A stretch of 6,829 bases of DNA, from assembly GCA_003510345.1 (NCBI GenBank), contig DOMW01000093.1, forward strand, positions 1 to 6,829, in the 5' to 3' direction. Origin of the DNA: Clostridiales bacterium (GTDB taxonomy: Bacteria > Bacillota > Clostridia > Christensenellales > Christensenellaceae). The notes below the pieces were generated by a model. It was given only the letters and a program-made list of their open reading frames with translations. It ran no database searches and was not told the DNA's origin. Every line of letters begins with the position of its first letter. The stretch's first letter is position 1. This document shows positions 5,977 through 6,829 of the stretch, piece by piece. The position numbers and the translations under genes are program-made.

Positions 5977-6675
5977 ATGGATGTGCGTGGAAACATCGTT
6001 GGGGCGGAGGCCCTGCTGCGCTGGCAGTATGCGGGGCAGAAGATATACCCGCCTATCGTGATCGCGCTCGCGCAGGAGGACGGGTATTATGCCGACCTTA
6101 CGGCGTGCATCATAGAAAAAGTCTGTGACGATATCGCGGCATTTAAAGCGGCGGCGCTGGACGATATCAGAGTCTCCATCAACATCACGGTGGAGCAGCT
6201 TAACGACGAAGCGTTTGTACGGGCTGTGATAGAGACGGTGCGCCGGCGCGGCCTGACGGGCAACCTGGGCCTTGAGGTAACGGAAGAGTCATCCCTTTTG
6301 CACTACGACAAGATCGCGCGGCATATTGACCTCCTCGGCGAAAATGGCGTTTCAATTTCCATCGATGATTTCAGCATGGGGCAGACGTCGCTTAAATACC
6401 TGCAAACAAATAACTTCGACGCGGTAAAGCTGGATGGCGCGCTGGTCAGAGAAGTGGCGGCAAACGGGCGCAGCAAGGATATCATAAAATCGATCGTTAC
6501 GCTGGGGAACACGCTCGGATTTGCCACAGTGGCGGAATATGTGGAGACGGATGAGGTCCGCAACTTGCTTTTAGGCCTGGGCTGTCAATATTTTCAGGGT
6601 TATCTGTACAGCCCGGCTATCCCGCCGGAAGAATTTATCAACTATTACAAAAATCACAGCAAAGAGGTTAAGTGA
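5977..6675 (+). CDS. EAL domain (cyclic-di-GMP phosphodiesterase), C-terminal part of the split fusion
   Basis: The 232-residue reading is an EAL domain missing only its first strand. Seen in order are EAL (residues 11-13, in EALLRW), Asn69, Glu100 and Glu103 (LEVTE), the Asp pair 130-131 (IDDFSMG), Lys151 (KLD), Glu187 (VAEYVE) and Gln207 (FQGYLYSP). These match the metal- and substrate-binding set of active EAL enzymes, which hydrolyse cyclic-di-GMP to pGpG. Loop 6 reads DDFSMGQTSL rather than the usual DDFGTGYSSL, so activity could be altered. The frame continues directly from the EIIC-like gene after one TAG. ATG 5977 touches that stop (TAGATG) and has no Shine-Dalgarno at normal distance (AAGGTGG is about 20 bases upstream), so separate translation would need reinitiation. 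Alone it would lack the first beta strand and the membrane domain. Stop codon TGA. Confidence 0.82.
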   Translation: MDVRGNIVGAEALLRWQYAGQKIYPPIVIALAQEDGYYADLTACIIEKVCDDIAAFKAAALDDIRVSINITVEQLNDEAFVRAVIETVRRRGLTGNLGLEVTEESSLLHYDKIARHIDLLGENGVSISIDDFSMGQTSLKYLQTNNFDAVKLDGALVREVAANGRSKDIIKSIVTLGNTLGFATVAEYVETDEVRNLLLGLGCQYFQGYLYSPAIPPEEFINYYKNHSKEVK

Positions 6676-6695
6676 CCGCTGTAATCAGCGGTTAC
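6672..6695 (+). terminator. Hairpin at the end of the EAL reading frame
   Basis: GTGACCGCTG (6672-6681) pairs with CAGCGGTTAC (6686-6695), a 10-bp stem with one G-T pair and a TAAT loop, and overlaps the TGA stop codon. It is well placed to end the EIIC-EAL transcript, but the downstream bases are CAGAGTGTC, not a T-run, so it is a weak intrinsic terminator or only an mRNA 3'-end stem. Confidence 0.35.
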
Positions 6696-6740
6696 CAGAG
6701 TGTCAAAAAACCTAAAATACAGTAAAAATTTGATACTCTG
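6696..6740. repeat. Second inverted repeat downstream of the EAL frame
   Basis: CAGAGTGTCAAA (6696-6707) and TTTGATACTCTG (6729-6740) are complementary over 12 bases with one wobble pair, around a 21-base AT-rich loop. It begins at the base after the preceding hairpin. No T-run follows on the forward strand. It may mark the end of a dispersed repeat that continues to the right edge. Confidence 0.5.
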
Positions 6741-6829
6741 CGCAGGCTGTCAAGAAAGACCCAGGTGCAAGGAATCGCATAACCACGCGGGCGAGGCAGA
6801 ATAACCGATTCGCCGAGGTCGCGTTGTTA
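6712..6829 (-). CDS. Unidentified C-terminal reading-frame fragment at right edge
   Basis: On the reverse strand an open frame enters from the right edge and ends at TAG (6714-6712), giving at least 38 residues that include RLFCLARVVMRFLAPGSF and end EYQIFTVF. There is no start in the window and no domain I can name. The tail has the look of the short hypothetical reading frames found on dispersed repeats in Clostridia, but this is an impression only. The same bases contain an inverted repeat (GAATCG at 6772-6777, CGATTC at 6806-6811), so the stretch may be a structured non-coding repeat. Confidence 0.25.
   Translation of the reverse strand, partial: NNATSANRLFCLARVVMRFLAPGSFLTACAEYQIFTVF

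Larger units (their letters stand above)
4588..6675 (+). pseudogene. Full EIIC-EAL fusion gene interrupted by one amber codon (5974-5976)
   Basis: Reading through the TAG gives one 695-residue protein, PTS EIIC then EAL, an arrangement known in Firmicutes. The break is in the opening EAL block: FYQP, stop, then MDVRGNIVGAEALLRW. Intact EAL proteins often have YQPQ at this point, so a single C-to-T change (CAG to TAG) would explain it. There is no frameshift, and both flanks keep conserved residues, so any inactivation is recent. Alternatives are suppression or readthrough of TAG, stop-restart production of two polypeptides, or a sequencing error. Three other genes here end in TAG, which argues against general reassignment of this codon. 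Confidence 0.6.

Noticed and set aside
1..6829. CRISPR array, insertion sequence or other complete mobile element
   Set aside because: No regularly spaced repeats and no transposase or recombinase motifs are visible on either strand.

Overview
The window looks like a chromosomal segment of an anaerobic member of the Firmicutes (Clostridia type). The grounds are purine-rich Shine-Dalgarno sites (GGAGG-like) ahead of most genes, an Rrf2 regulator with a three-cysteine cluster, a bacteriohemerythrin, and a PTS EIIC-EAL architecture that I know from Firmicutes. I cannot name a genus.

Layout. The left 4.27 kb is read leftward. From right to left it carries a short operon of an Rrf2-family regulator (3876-4271) and a small zinc-ribbon membrane protein (3611-3865); an 82-base near-palindrome (3503-3584); a type III-style adenine DNA methyltransferase with no restriction partner in view (1520-3481); a tRNA-Val(GAC) gene (1293-1369) with its own probable promoter and a downstream hairpin; a second, larger zinc-ribbon membrane protein (222-1130); and the start of a bacteriohemerythrin (1-191, cut by the window edge). 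A divergent intergenic region (4272-4587) separates these from the rightward genes.

The right third is read rightward. It encodes what should be one protein of about 695 residues: a lactose/cellobiose-type PTS EIIC membrane domain joined to a cyclic-di-GMP phosphodiesterase (EAL) domain. The reading frame is broken by a single in-frame TAG at 5974-5976, inside the first conserved block of the EAL domain (after FYQP, before a segment containing EALLRW). All the EAL catalytic residues I can check are still present downstream, so this is a recent nonsense mutation, a programmed stop, or a stop-restart pair. This is the most notable signal in the window. The last 150 bases hold two hairpins and the tail of an unidentified leftward reading frame, possibly a dispersed repeat.

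Working picture. The Rrf2 protein probably senses an Fe-S, redox or nitrosative signal and controls its own operon; whether the methyltransferase beyond the palindrome shares that transcript is unclear. The EIIC-EAL protein would link sugar binding or uptake at the membrane to cyclic-di-GMP breakdown. Nothing in the sequence ties the two halves of the window into one pathway.
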